The notes under the pieces: generated by a model
Databases searched by the model: none
The model's input: the letters and a program-made list of their open reading frames with translations, nothing else
Told to the model about the DNA's origin: nothing
Source: Bacillus sp. FJAT-52991
Lineage (GTDB): Bacteria > Bacillota > Bacilli > Bacillales > Domibacillaceae
NCBI RefSeq assembly: GCF_037201805.1
Contig: NZ_CP147404.1
Span: 1,636,001 to 1,700,000 of the forward strand
Direction of reading: 5' to 3'
Length of the DNA: 64,000 nt
Part shown: positions 25,539-33,885 of the stretch, in pieces
Numbering within the stretch: position 1 is the first letter of the stretch
How the letters are laid out: each line of letters starts with the position of its first letter
Program-made: the position numbers and the translations under genes

Positions 25539-26624
25539 TTGAATATTTTTATTACAGGTGGAACGGGTTTTCTCGGTTCTAATTTAATTAAAAGATTAGT
25601 AGAACAGGGTCATCATATTTATGCTTTAGTACGAAATATAAAGAAATTTGATGCGTTGGTACAAAAATTAAAAGTTGAGCATCAAGCGAATGTGCATCCA
25701 GTAGAAGGAGAATTGACGAAAGCGCTTTTAGGGATCGACTCATCTAAGCTACAATCATTAATCGGGCAAATCGATGCGGTTTATCATACAGCTGCTCTTC
25801 TTTCTTTTGATGAAAATGATCGAGAGGCGTCCTTTGAGATGAACGTAGAAGGGACGAAGCGAGTGCTTGATTTTGCCGAACTCGTTCAAGCGAAAAAGTT
25901 CTTTCATGTCAGTACAGCCTACACATTAGGCAATCGAACGGAAGGGATCGAATCTCTTTATCCTCTTGAATCAACATTTATTAATTCATATGAAGAAAGC
26001 AAATGCCATGTCGAGCATTTAGTGATGGCAGCTAATGACCGTTTTGAAGTCATGATTATGCGTCCAGCGATCATCATTGGTGATTCACAGACAGGGGAAG
26101 CGGAGACCACATTTGGCCTTTATGGCATATTACGTACGATTGAATTATTAAAGAAAAAAGCGAAAAGAAAGCCAGATCATGAACAAGAAATTTTCCATTT
26201 GTTAATGGAAAAGGACTCCGTTTCAAACATTGTACCTGTTGACTATGTCACGAAAGTATTGGCATTAGGTTTAGCCTATGGAAAAAGCAATACGATCTAC
26301 AATATTACGAATCCTGCACCACCAACCAATAAAGAAGTGTTAGACACAGTCAAAGAAGCCTTTGACTTTCATGCAGTTGAGATCACATCGTACGAGAAAA
26401 AGAATAGTTTATCAAGTCGAGAACAAAAAATGAATGAGCCGTTAGAAGTATTTAAAGACTATTTAAATCGCTCGATTGTTTTCCATGATGGAAATACGAG
26501 AGAGTTGCTACAACAAGGCGAAGAAAAGCATCTTCGCATGGATAAAGAGATGCTTTTACGAATCGTTCATGGTTTTCAAACTCGTAAGGAACAGGCAGCG
26601 AATCAAGTGTTAGTGAGCAATTAA
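25539..26624 (+). CDS. Extended SDR NAD(P)-dependent reductase/epimerase
   Basis: 361 residues from a TTG start with GAGGAAG before it. The Rossmann motif TGGTGFLGSNLIKRL lies at residues 6-20, VYHTAALLSFDE near 82, and the active-site Tyr/Lys is best read as the SYEESKCHVEHL segment near 150, with STAYTLG before it. The order is that of the NAD_binding_4 (thioester reductase/fatty acyl reductase-like) group. The C-terminal 100 residues are unlike sugar epimerases. Substrate unknown. It stands alone between the scar and a terminator. Confidence 0.75.
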   Translation: MNIFITGGTGFLGSNLIKRLVEQGHHIYALVRNIKKFDALVQKLKVEHQANVHPVEGELTKALLGIDSSKLQSLIGQIDAVYHTAALLSFDENDREASFEMNVEGTKRVLDFAELVQAKKFFHVSTAYTLGNRTEGIESLYPLESTFINSYEESKCHVEHLVMAANDRFEVMIMRPAIIIGDSQTGEAETTFGLYGILRTIELLKKKAKRKPDHEQEIFHLLMEKDSVSNIVPVDYVTKVLALGLAYGKSNTIYNITNPAPPTNKEVLDTVKEAFDFHAVEITSYEKKNSLSSREQKMNEPLEVFKDYLNRSIVFHDGNTRELLQQGEEKHLRMDKEMLLRIVHGFQTRKEQAANQVLVSN

Positions 26625-26635
26625 TATAAGAAGAG

Positions 26636-26668
26636 AGGCGCCTCAGAAAGTGAAAGGGGCGTCTTTTG
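26636..26668 (+). terminator. Terminator of the SDR gene
   Basis: AGGCGCCTC pairs with GGGGCGTCT (two G-U pairs), followed by TTTTG. Confidence 0.6.
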
Positions 26669-26775
26669 TAATTCTTATACGAAGGGTGTAAAGTAACAAG
26701 GAAGACTTGATAACGAATATAAACTAGTTGGTTACAATTAAATAGGTATAATATTAAGGAAGGAAGTGCAAAACT

Positions 26776-27483
26776 ATGGATTTCGAAACAGTTATGCAGG
26801 AGCTTGAGGCCCTTGGTAAGGAACGATCTAAAAAAATGTATATATCCAACGGTGCACACGAGCCGGTTTTTGGTGTGGCTACAGGTGCTATGAAACCAAT
26901 TGCAAAGAAAATAAAAATAAATCAACGTTTAGCAGAAGAGCTTTATGCCACGGGTAACTACGATGCCATGTACTTTGCAGGCATTATTGCAGACCCAAAA
27001 GCCATGACTGAGTCGGATTTTGATCGTTGGATGGATAGAGCGTATTTTTATATGCTGTCCGATTTTGTGGTGGCAGTAACTTTATCAGAGTCAGATATTG
27101 CACAAGACGTTGCGGATAAATGGATTGCAAGCGGTGACGAGTTGAGAATGTCAGCGGGATGGAGTTGCTACTGCTGGCTTTTAGGAAATCGCCTAGATAA
27201 TGAGTTTTCCGAAAACAAGATTTCCAATATGCTTGATATGGTGAAAAATACGATTCATGATTCACCAGAACGAACGAAATCCGCTATGAATAATTTTCTA
27301 TACACCGTGGGGATTTCATATTTGCCGCTACATGAAAAGGCAGTTGAGACCGCAAAGGAAGTAGGTACAGTAGAAATCAAACGGGACAAGAAAAAACCTA
27401 GTTTCCTAAACGCTTACGAAGGTATTCAAAAAGAAATAGATAGAGGGAGACTCGGTTTCAAACGCAAACATGTAAGGTGTTAA
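26776..27483 (+). CDS. DNA alkylation repair (AlkD-like HEAT-repeat) protein
   Basis: 235 residues, all helical. The AlkD/AlkC superfamily pattern is visible in GVATGAMKPIAKKIKINQRLAEELYATGNYDAMYFAGIIADP and in the repeated W/D-rich helices (WMDRAYFYMLSDFV, DKWIASGDELRMSAGWSCYCWLLG). True AlkD proteins flip out and hydrolyse alkylated bases using a Trp/Asp set. I cannot tell whether this member is a glycosylase or one of the inactive paralogues. AAGGAAG precedes the ATG by 9 bases. Confidence 0.75.
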   Translation: MDFETVMQELEALGKERSKKMYISNGAHEPVFGVATGAMKPIAKKIKINQRLAEELYATGNYDAMYFAGIIADPKAMTESDFDRWMDRAYFYMLSDFVVAVTLSESDIAQDVADKWIASGDELRMSAGWSCYCWLLGNRLDNEFSENKISNMLDMVKNTIHDSPERTKSAMNNFLYTVGISYLPLHEKAVETAKEVGTVEIKRDKKKPSFLNAYEGIQKEIDRGRLGFKRKHVRC

Positions 27484-27494
27484 AAACTAGCTTC

Positions 27495-27536
27495 GCGTCA
27501 GGGGTGTTGATCTGAGAAGGATTGACGCTCTTTTTG
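27495..27536 (+). terminator. Terminator of the alkylation repair gene
   Basis: GCGTCA/TGACGC arms with a 22-base loop and a following TCTTTTTG. Confidence 0.6.
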
Positions 27537-27606
27537 TTGAAGTTACTGAACTAAAGAAGCAGTTTACTTCCATAAGAAATCTAAAAAGATAAAAAAGGAG
27601 ATAAAA

Positions 27607-30171
27607 ATGACTAAATGGATCGAAACATATGAAAAAGCTGTGAAATTAACGAAGAAAAAAGTTCGTCAAGATATCAGCCGTTACCTCGGTAGAAAAGAGG
27701 CACCTCCAACATTTGAACAATATTTGTTAGAAAGAGGAGCATTTGCCGAGCAAATTTGGCTCAATGTCTGGGTCAATAAAGCATCAAATGAGCTTTCGCG
27801 GAAAGAAAAAAGAAAATATTTAACCGAAAAAGGCATCCATATCGAAGAAGGGAATCGAAAATTAGTCAATCAATTATTTCGTACGGAAATTAGAAGCTAT
27901 CAACCTTTTGATGTCATTAACTGGTTACAACATAAATTTCAGAACGAACATACATGGTCCGCTACATACGACCAAGCGAGAATAGATTATTTAAAATACG
28001 AACAAGAATTGCGTCAACAAAGACAACAACAAGAAATGCTCCAACAAATGGAATCTATCGTCGAACGTATTTTAGACGAGCAGGAAGTTTATTTATATGT
28101 AAGCTTTCGACATCTATTTGCTAAGCAATTAGCTAGGGACTTGCAAGAAATAAAATACAACCTTGTGGAAATCTATCCTTTTGAATATGAACTAGTCGAA
28201 GATGGCAGTTTTGATCCAGAGAAGTATTCAAACTTAGAAGAGTTTTTTCACGAATGTACAGGTCAATTTCAACGAACGTTCGATTGGGGAAGAGAGGAGA
28301 TTGAATACGAAACATATAATGATCGATACATTGAATTTTTTGAACAAGCGTGGATAGATCGAACATTAGAGATACTGATCAACCAGCTTCCATCCTCAAT
28401 CAAAACGGAATATGAAGAGGTTTTTCGTCAGTCGCTAACAGAAGAAGCATTAGTAGAGTATTATGAGGATGTACTGGTCGATAGTGGTACACTCATTTTT
28501 GACCGACTATTAGAAGAAGATGTGGCAGATTTGCTAAGTATCGCTGAGCTGCCATTTGACGAACTCATTCATAAAGACATATATGAGCGGCATGTGGAAG
28601 CGAGAGAAGAGAGAGAAGCGTTTGAACGTGCAGAAATAGAACGAAAAAAAGCAGAGGAGCAACGACTGCTTTCAGAACTTTTTGGTCAAGAATATCAGCC
28701 TTCGATCGAGAGGAATGTTCGATATGTGCTACATATTGGTGAAACCAATACAGGGAAAACACATCAAGCATTGAAAAAGATGAAAGAAGCGAGTAGCGGC
28801 CTTTATTTAGCTCCGCTTCGTCTACTGGCCCTTGAAGTATATGATAAATTAAATAAAGATGGCATTCTATGTTCGCTGAAAACCGGTGAAGAGGAAAAAA
28901 GTCAACCCTCTGCCCAGCATGCTTCTTGCACAGTCGAAATGTTTCACGAAAAAGACGTTTATGAGCTAATTGTCATCGATGAGGCCCAAATGCTTGCAGA
29001 TAAAGATCGAGGCTTTTCTTGGTATAAAGCCATTACAAAAGCCAACGCGAAAGAAGTACATATTATTGGCAGTAAAAATATTAAAGAGATGTTAATTCAG
29101 CTTTTAGGAGAGAGTGAGTACGAACTGATTGAATATGAGCGTGAACTTCCACTCCAAGTGGAACCGAAGCCATTTAAACTTTCCAAGGTGGAGCCTGGAG
29201 ATGCTCTTGTTTGTTTTTCACGAAGAGAAGTACTTGAAACGGCGGCGAGTTTGAAAAGAAATAAGCATTCGGTCAGTATGATTTATGGAAGTATGCCACC
29301 AGAAACGAGAAAGAAACAAATGCAGCAGTTTATGAAGGGGGAAACGAAGGTCATCGTGTCAACGGATGCGATTGGAATGGGAGTCAATTTACCTATTCGC
29401 CGCATCGTCTTCCTAAAAAATGAAAAATTTGATGGTACGAGAAGAAGAAGATTAACCTCACAAGAAGTGAAACAAATTGCTGGTCGAGCGGGTCGCAAAG
29501 GGATGTATCCAGTCGGAAAAGTAGCTTTTACGGCTGATATTAAAAGAATGGCGAATCTTCTAGAACAACAAGATAAACCTGTTAGCTCGTTTGCTATTGC
29601 CCCCACACCTAGTATGTTTGAACGATTTCAAACGTATGATCGTCATTTAGGCACTTTTTTTGAACTATGGGAAAAATTTAAAAGCCCAAAAGGAACGAAA
29701 AAGTCTGCTCTTATACAGGAACAGGAGCTATATTCGTTAGTGGAAAATAGTGAAATTGAAGCTCGACTTTCGATGACGGATCTATATAGTTTCTTACATT
29801 TGCCGTTTTCAACGAAGGATTCAGGTTTAACAAAGCAATGGCTTCTGACGATGAAGGCGATTGTGGAAGGAACGGAACTTCCTGAGCCTAAATGGAAAAC
29901 GAGCAGCTTAGAAGAATTGGAGCTTGCTTATAAAGCGATCGGCCTACATTTGCTGTTTTTATATAAATTAAACAAGCAAACAGAAGCGATCTATTGGGAG
30001 CGGATGCGAGAAGAAATTAGCGAGCGGGTGCATGAGCAGCTACAAACAGAAGTGAAAAATATTCATAAAACATGCCGGAAATGTCAAAGAAAATTGCCAG
30101 CGGATTTTAGATTTGCGATATGCGATTCGTGTCATCAAAGCAGGCAAGAACAATACTGGGGTAAATGGTGA
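27607..30171 (+). CDS. SUV3-type superfamily 2 RNA helicase with N-terminal extension
   Basis: 854 residues. Residues 1-370 are a charged, mainly helical extension ending in an EAREEREAFERAEIERKKAEEQ coiled coil. The helicase core follows: motif I GETNTGKTHQAL (378-389), motif Ia YLAPLRLLALEVYDKL, a KTGEEE and CTVEM pair, motif II DEAQ (458-461), motif III-like HIIGS, then GSMPPETRKKQ, VSTDAIGMGVNLPIRRIVF and QIAGRAGR (623-630). The combination APLRLLALE, TGEE, CTVEM, DEAQM and IGMGxNLxIRR is that of mitochondrial SUV3, which unwinds RNA for 3'-5' decay. The C-terminus adds a zinc ribbon (Cys 823, 826, 839, 842). Partner nuclease and substrate are unknown. Confidence 0.8.
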   Translation: MTKWIETYEKAVKLTKKKVRQDISRYLGRKEAPPTFEQYLLERGAFAEQIWLNVWVNKASNELSRKEKRKYLTEKGIHIEEGNRKLVNQLFRTEIRSYQPFDVINWLQHKFQNEHTWSATYDQARIDYLKYEQELRQQRQQQEMLQQMESIVERILDEQEVYLYVSFRHLFAKQLARDLQEIKYNLVEIYPFEYELVEDGSFDPEKYSNLEEFFHECTGQFQRTFDWGREEIEYETYNDRYIEFFEQAWIDRTLEILINQLPSSIKTEYEEVFRQSLTEEALVEYYEDVLVDSGTLIFDRLLEEDVADLLSIAELPFDELIHKDIYERHVEAREEREAFERAEIERKKAEEQRLLSELFGQEYQPSIERNVRYVLHIGETNTGKTHQALKKMKEASSGLYLAPLRLLALEVYDKLNKDGILCSLKTGEEEKSQPSAQHASCTVEMFHEKDVYELIVIDEAQMLADKDRGFSWYKAITKANAKEVHIIGSKNIKEMLIQLLGESEYELIEYERELPLQVEPKPFKLSKVEPGDALVCFSRREVLETAASLKRNKHSVSMIYGSMPPETRKKQMQQFMKGETKVIVSTDAIGMGVNLPIRRIVFLKNEKFDGTRRRRLTSQEVKQIAGRAGRKGMYPVGKVAFTADIKRMANLLEQQDKPVSSFAIAPTPSMFERFQTYDRHLGTFFELWEKFKSPKGTKKSALIQEQELYSLVENSEIEARLSMTDLYSFLHLPFSTKDSGLTKQWLLTMKAIVEGTELPEPKWKTSSLEELELAYKAIGLHLLFLYKLNKQTEAIYWERMREEISERVHEQLQTEVKNIHKTCRKCQRKLPADFRFAICDSCHQSRQEQYWGKW

Positions 30172-30181
30172 AAAAGGATAA

Positions 30182-30220
30182 GGCTGTCTCAAAAGCAAAT
30201 CACTTCTTTACGAGACAGCC
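30182..30220. terminator. Hairpin between the helicase gene and a convergent small gene
   Basis: Perfect 9-bp arms GGCTGTCTC/GAGACAGCC with a 21-base loop; T runs on both sides are poor. Confidence 0.5.
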
Positions 30221-30244
30221 GCTACATAGACTACAATGGTACTG

Positions 30245-30556
30245 TTAGATCTTATTTTTTTGTCGAGAAGCGATTTCCTCACTGACAATAAACGCAAGCT
30301 CCTCGTTTCCGAATAATGAAAGAACATTTAGTAAAGTGTCATCGTGAATGTCGCCCGCTTCTTCTTTTGGTACGGTTAAATCCACGGCTTGTTGTAAGGC
30401 TGGATTGGCCGTTTGTTGAGGATAAGCACGCCCATATAGCTCTGCCGGGTCAAGGTCATAATTCACACACCACTGAGCAAATACCAAGATCATCATTTGC
30501 TCATCACGTTGATAATTTTCTATGATTTGTTTTTCTAATTCTTTTTGATTCATCAT
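30245..30556 (-). CDS. Uncharacterised small soluble protein
   Basis: 103 residues, helical and acidic, with a distinctive QRDEQMMILVFAQWCVNYDLDP stretch and a C-terminal LLNVLSLFGNEELAFIVSEEI. It looks like a conserved Bacillaceae hypothetical, but I cannot name a function. GGAGACGTA precedes two adjacent ATG codons, either of which could start it. It is convergent with the helicase gene and divergent from the DUF456 gene. Confidence 0.65.
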   Translation of the reverse strand: MMNQKELEKQIIENYQRDEQMMILVFAQWCVNYDLDPAELYGRAYPQQTANPALQQAVDLTVPKEEAGDIHDDTLLNVLSLFGNEELAFIVSEEIASRQKNKI

Positions 30557-30680
30557 TACGTCTCCTTAATACTTTATTTTTTCATTTTAGTGGGAACTAT
30601 TATGGATGTCCATCCGTATATAAGGATAGAACTAGTTATCAAACGTATTCTTTGATGGCTGAACAGAAAGGAGCTACTTT

Positions 30681-31163
30681 ATGACTATCGCTATTTGGAT
30701 TGGCATTGTCCTATTATTTGTCACTAGTTTCGTTGGGCTGATTTTTCCGATCATTCCTTCCGTCTTAGTTCTATGGGGCGGATTTCTTCTCTATTATTTT
30801 GGGATTAGTAATGATGAATTGTCCATTGTTTTTTGGTTAGCCATGGGGCTATTTACGGCGTTAATATTTGTGGCAGATATGCTTGCTAACAATTATTTTG
30901 TCAAGAAATACGGGGGATCAAAATGGGGAGAATGGGTGGCCGCTATTGCCGTCATCGTAGGGTCCTTTATCATGCCGCCTTTTGGTATTCTGATCGTTCC
31001 ATTTGTAGCTGTGCTTATCACTGAGCTGATCATTTTAAAAGATGTCAAAAAAGCATTCACTGTCGGGTATGCGACGTTTGTCGGCTTTTTAAGCGGCACC
31101 CTTGCAAAAGTATTAATTCAAGCGATTATGATCGGTTGGTTTATTGTTGAAGTGATCCTTTAA
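30681..31163 (+). CDS. DUF456 integral membrane protein
   Basis: 160 residues with four to five hydrophobic segments. The FVGLIFPIIPSVLVLWGGFLLYY opening, DMLANNYFVKKYGGSKWG loop and IMPPFGILIVPFVAVLITELI segment match the DUF456 family (B. subtilis YqgC). The glycine-rich repeats resemble a small-molecule exporter fold, but no activity is established. AAAGGAGC precedes the ATG by 7 bases. Single gene with its own terminator. Confidence 0.85.
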   Translation: MTIAIWIGIVLLFVTSFVGLIFPIIPSVLVLWGGFLLYYFGISNDELSIVFWLAMGLFTALIFVADMLANNYFVKKYGGSKWGEWVAAIAVIVGSFIMPPFGILIVPFVAVLITELIILKDVKKAFTVGYATFVGFLSGTLAKVLIQAIMIGWFIVEVIL

Positions 31164-31181
31164 CACACGATTAGTCCTGAC

Positions 31182-31211
31182 AAAAACGTCCTTCCTGTGG
31201 AGGACGTTTTT
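31182..31211. terminator. Bidirectional terminator
   Basis: 11-bp perfect arms AAAAACGTCCT/AGGACGTTTTT with an 8-base loop between convergent genes. Confidence 0.85.
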
Positions 31212-31224
31212 TCAGTACTTCTCA

Positions 31225-32151
31225 TTAAAACGTCTCATAAACGATAGAGCCTGTTTGTGAGTAGTCATAATCTCCTAGTGAGTGGATTTCTGAATGAAAA
31301 GATGTAGATGTTAGGATATCCTTTGCTTTGTCGATCAGTTGTTTGTTTTCTGGTGTTTTTAAGATGACGATATCGTATCGTTCAGTAATTAACGGAACAA
31401 AATCGACGTCGACGATTTTTGCCGTTTTTTCAATGCCTACTCCTACATCAGCTACGCCTGCAGAAACCGCAGAAGCGACACCGAGATGATTCGTTTCTTC
31501 TCTTTCATACCCTCTAATTTCTGAAGGAGAGATTTGATGGATGCGAAGCTGTTCATCGAGAAGAATTCTTGCTCCTGATCCTTTTTCTCGATTCATGATC
31601 GTCACATGTTCTTGATTCAAATCGGTCCAAGACGTGATGTTTAAAGGGTTCCCCTTTGGAACATAAAAGCCAGCTTTTCTCGAGACCAAGTTTAATAAAA
31701 TATAAGGGTGACTAACTAATATCTTTTTTACATAAGGAAAATTGTATTCACCTGTATCCCCATCAAACATATGTAAACTAACGATATCACATTCTCCATT
31801 GTACATAGAGATCAAGCTATTAAAGCTTCCGGTATTAGAACGCAGCGCTTTATAATGAGAGTTTTTTTCAATATGTTTGCCAAGTATGTCAAGAACAAGA
31901 TCTTGTCCACTAATGACAATCGTTGCGGTGTCCTTTGTTTGCGGTCTAGGAAGATCCATCTCAGAGCTTGGAGATGCCGTAGTTTTCTGTTTGTTGATGT
32001 ACATCTCCAAATCGTTAGCCTGCATTCGCATTTGTCTGCCCACACGGAACACAGGTAATTCCCCTTTTTTTACAAGATCATATATAGTAAGTTTTGATAC
32101 CTTTAATAACTGTGCGACTTCCTCAATCGTATAGGAAAGCTCTTTTGACAT
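31225..32151 (-). CDS. Excisionase-type HTH regulator with PBP-like effector domain (molybdate genes)
   Basis: 308 residues. Residues 1-55 are a MerR/excisionase-type helix-turn-helix (YTIEEVAQLLKVSKLTIYDLVKKGELPVFRVGRQMRM). Residues 80-300 form a periplasmic-binding-protein-like domain of the kind found in ModE-like and molybdate-linked regulators (NREKGSGARILLDEQL, SAVSAGVADVGVGIEKTAK). It is divergent from modA and matches the position of YvgK beside yvgLM in B. subtilis. I infer that it senses molybdate or a pterin and binds the palindrome at 32236. AGGGATTGGC lies upstream of the ATG. Confidence 0.85.
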   Translation of the reverse strand: MSKELSYTIEEVAQLLKVSKLTIYDLVKKGELPVFRVGRQMRMQANDLEMYINKQKTTASPSSEMDLPRPQTKDTATIVISGQDLVLDILGKHIEKNSHYKALRSNTGSFNSLISMYNGECDIVSLHMFDGDTGEYNFPYVKKILVSHPYILLNLVSRKAGFYVPKGNPLNITSWTDLNQEHVTIMNREKGSGARILLDEQLRIHQISPSEIRGYEREETNHLGVASAVSAGVADVGVGIEKTAKIVDVDFVPLITERYDIVILKTPENKQLIDKAKDILTSTSFHSEIHSLGDYDYSQTGSIVYETF

Positions 32152-32235
32152 GCCAATCCCTCCATCCCTTTATATTATCTCATTCGTCAGTGCTTTGTCA
32201 CAAAGAGTTTTTTATTAAGCATTTCCTTTTTTGTT

Positions 32236-32274
32236 ATAACTAATTATAATTAGTTATGGTTTGTTATAATTAGT
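32236..32274. promoter_or_regulatory. modA operator: 22-bp palindrome plus phased repeat
   Basis: A perfect palindrome occupies 32236-32257 (half-site ATAACTAATTA). The 11-mer TTATAATTAGT inside it (32244-32254) recurs at 32264-32274, exactly 20 bp or two helical turns further. TATAAT at 32265-32270 may be the -10 box. The site lies just before the modA ribosome binding site (GGAAGG near 32277). Confidence 0.65.
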
Positions 32275-32291
32275 ATGGAAGGAAGAAAAGA

Positions 32292-33089
32292 ATGAAAAAA
32301 TTTTATGGTCTCATCATTTTAATGATGCTGATGTTTGGCATCGCATCCGGATGTTCTTCTCAGGAAGAAAATAAAAATAAAGAAGAAGGAAAGCAAGAGC
32401 AGGTAGAATTAACAATTTCTGCAGCTGTTAGTTTACAAGAGGCATTAAATGAGATTAAGGCCTCTTATGAAAAGGAACATCCTAATGTAAAGATTGTTTA
32501 CAATTTTGGGAGTTCAGGTGCACTGCAGCAACAAATTTCTCAAGGTGCACCGGTTGACCTCTTTTTCTCCGCAGCGGAGGATAAATTTGATCAATTAGTG
32601 GCAGAAGGAAAGATTGAGAAGGAGAAGGGAACGGACCTTCTTGCCAATGAATTAGTATTAGTTGTTCCAAAAGATGCGGATAAAGGCATTCAAACATTTG
32701 AAGATCTGAAGAAAGCGGAGAAGCTGTCTATTGGTACACCAGAATCAGTACCTGCTGGACAATATGCCAAGGAAGCTTTAGAAAACTTACAAGTGTGGAA
32801 AGACGTTGAACAGAACATCGTTTACGCCAAAGATGTTCGCCAAGTGCTTACATATGTAGAAACGGGCAATGTGGATGCAGGAATAGTGTATAAAACCGAC
32901 GCGATGGTTTCAACGAAAGTAGATGTCGCAGCCACAGCTAAAGAAGAACTGCATACACCGATCATTTATCCGGTAGGAATCATTAAAGACAGTTCTCATC
33001 AAGAGGAAGCCCAACAATTCTATGAGTATCTTCAAGATCCAACATCAATGGAGACGTTTAAAAAGTATGGTTTTAAAGGAGTAAATTAA
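32292..33089 (+). CDS. modA: Molybdate ABC transporter substrate-binding lipoprotein
   Basis: 265 residues. Signal peptide with lipobox FGIASGC (Cys near 21), so membrane-anchored. Family motifs are TISAAVSLQEALNEI at the start of the mature domain, NFGSSGALQQQISQGAPVDLFFSA, TPESVPAGQYAKEAL and VETGNVDAGIVYKTDA; Ser and Val/Tyr residues in these blocks cradle the molybdate oxyanion in ModA. It precedes modB by 4 bp and is divergent from its probable regulator. Confidence 0.95.
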   Translation: MKKFYGLIILMMLMFGIASGCSSQEENKNKEEGKQEQVELTISAAVSLQEALNEIKASYEKEHPNVKIVYNFGSSGALQQQISQGAPVDLFFSAAEDKFDQLVAEGKIEKEKGTDLLANELVLVVPKDADKGIQTFEDLKKAEKLSIGTPESVPAGQYAKEALENLQVWKDVEQNIVYAKDVRQVLTYVETGNVDAGIVYKTDAMVSTKVDVAATAKEELHTPIIYPVGIIKDSSHQEEAQQFYEYLQDPTSMETFKKYGFKGVN

Positions 33090-33093
33090 TCCG

Positions 33094-33750
33094 ATGGCAG
33101 CCGATTTTTGGTCACCGGTCAAGCTCTCCATTGAAATTGCATTGGTCTCCGGCTTCATTGTTTTAGTGGCAGGGACATTATTGGGGAGAATTATGGCCAA
33201 TCGGTCATTTAAAGGGAAAGTGGTCTTTGAAACCATTTTGCTATTGCCTTTAGTTCTGCCACCTACTGTCGTCGGCTTTTTGTTAATTGTTTTGTTCGGA
33301 AAAAATAGTGTGATCGGACAAGCCATCGAGTGGTTCTTTCACCAACCCGTGATGTTTACCTGGTGGGCGGCTGTCATTGCTTCGACTGTCGTTGCCTTTC
33401 CGTTAATGTATCAATCGGCTAAAACAGGATTTGAAGCGATTGATCATAATATAGAAGATGCGGCTCGTGTAGATGGGGCTAATGAGTGGGAAATTTTTTG
33501 GTTTATTTCGATTCCACTATCCCTAAAAGCCATCATCTCAGGCGGGATCTTAAGTTTTACTAGAGCGTTGGGGGAATTTGGAGCGACTTTAATGTTTGCT
33601 GGGAATCTCCCGGGGAAAACTCAAACAACCCCCCTAGCCATTTACATTGCCATTGATTCTGGGAATATGGAAATGGCTTGGATGTGGGTGGTTTGTATGA
33701 TTAGCCTTTCGTTTTTGTTATTGCTTTGTGTGCATTTAATGAAATCATGA
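33094..33750 (+). CDS. modB: Molybdate ABC transporter permease
   Basis: 218 residues with five hydrophobic segments. The cytoplasmic EAA loop is EAIDHNIEDAARVDGANEWEIFWFISIPLS, and FTRALGEFGATLMFAGNLPGKTQT is the ModB-specific stretch after it. AAAGGAG lies 11 bases before the ATG. No modC ATPase gene follows; the transcript ends in a hairpin and the next gene is an unrelated regulator. B. subtilis yvgLM has the same gap, so an ATPase encoded elsewhere is presumably shared. Confidence 0.95.
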   Translation: MAADFWSPVKLSIEIALVSGFIVLVAGTLLGRIMANRSFKGKVVFETILLLPLVLPPTVVGFLLIVLFGKNSVIGQAIEWFFHQPVMFTWWAAVIASTVVAFPLMYQSAKTGFEAIDHNIEDAARVDGANEWEIFWFISIPLSLKAIISGGILSFTRALGEFGATLMFAGNLPGKTQTTPLAIYIAIDSGNMEMAWMWVVCMISLSFLLLLCVHLMKS

Positions 33751-33760
33751 AGAAAATATT

Positions 33761-33798
33761 AAGCCCGTTTCGATGAATAACATCGAAGCGGCTTTTTT
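33761..33798 (+). terminator. Terminator of modAB
   Basis: CGTTTCGATG/CATCGAAGCG arms around a five-base loop, followed by GCTTTTTT. Confidence 0.8.
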
Positions 33799-33828
33799 CA
33801 TTGGCTAAAAAAATTTTTATTATTCCAG

Positions 33829-33859
33829 TTGACTCTAACGTTACGTCATACTTTATTGT
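33829..33859 (+). promoter_or_regulatory. MerR-type promoter
   Basis: TTGACT at 33829-33834 and TATTGT at 33854-33859 are 19 bp apart, the long spacing used by MerR-family activators. The palindrome TAACGTTA with outer GAC/GTC lies between them. Confidence 0.45.
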
Positions 33860-33885
33860 GAATAGTGAAGGGAGGCTAACAAGTA

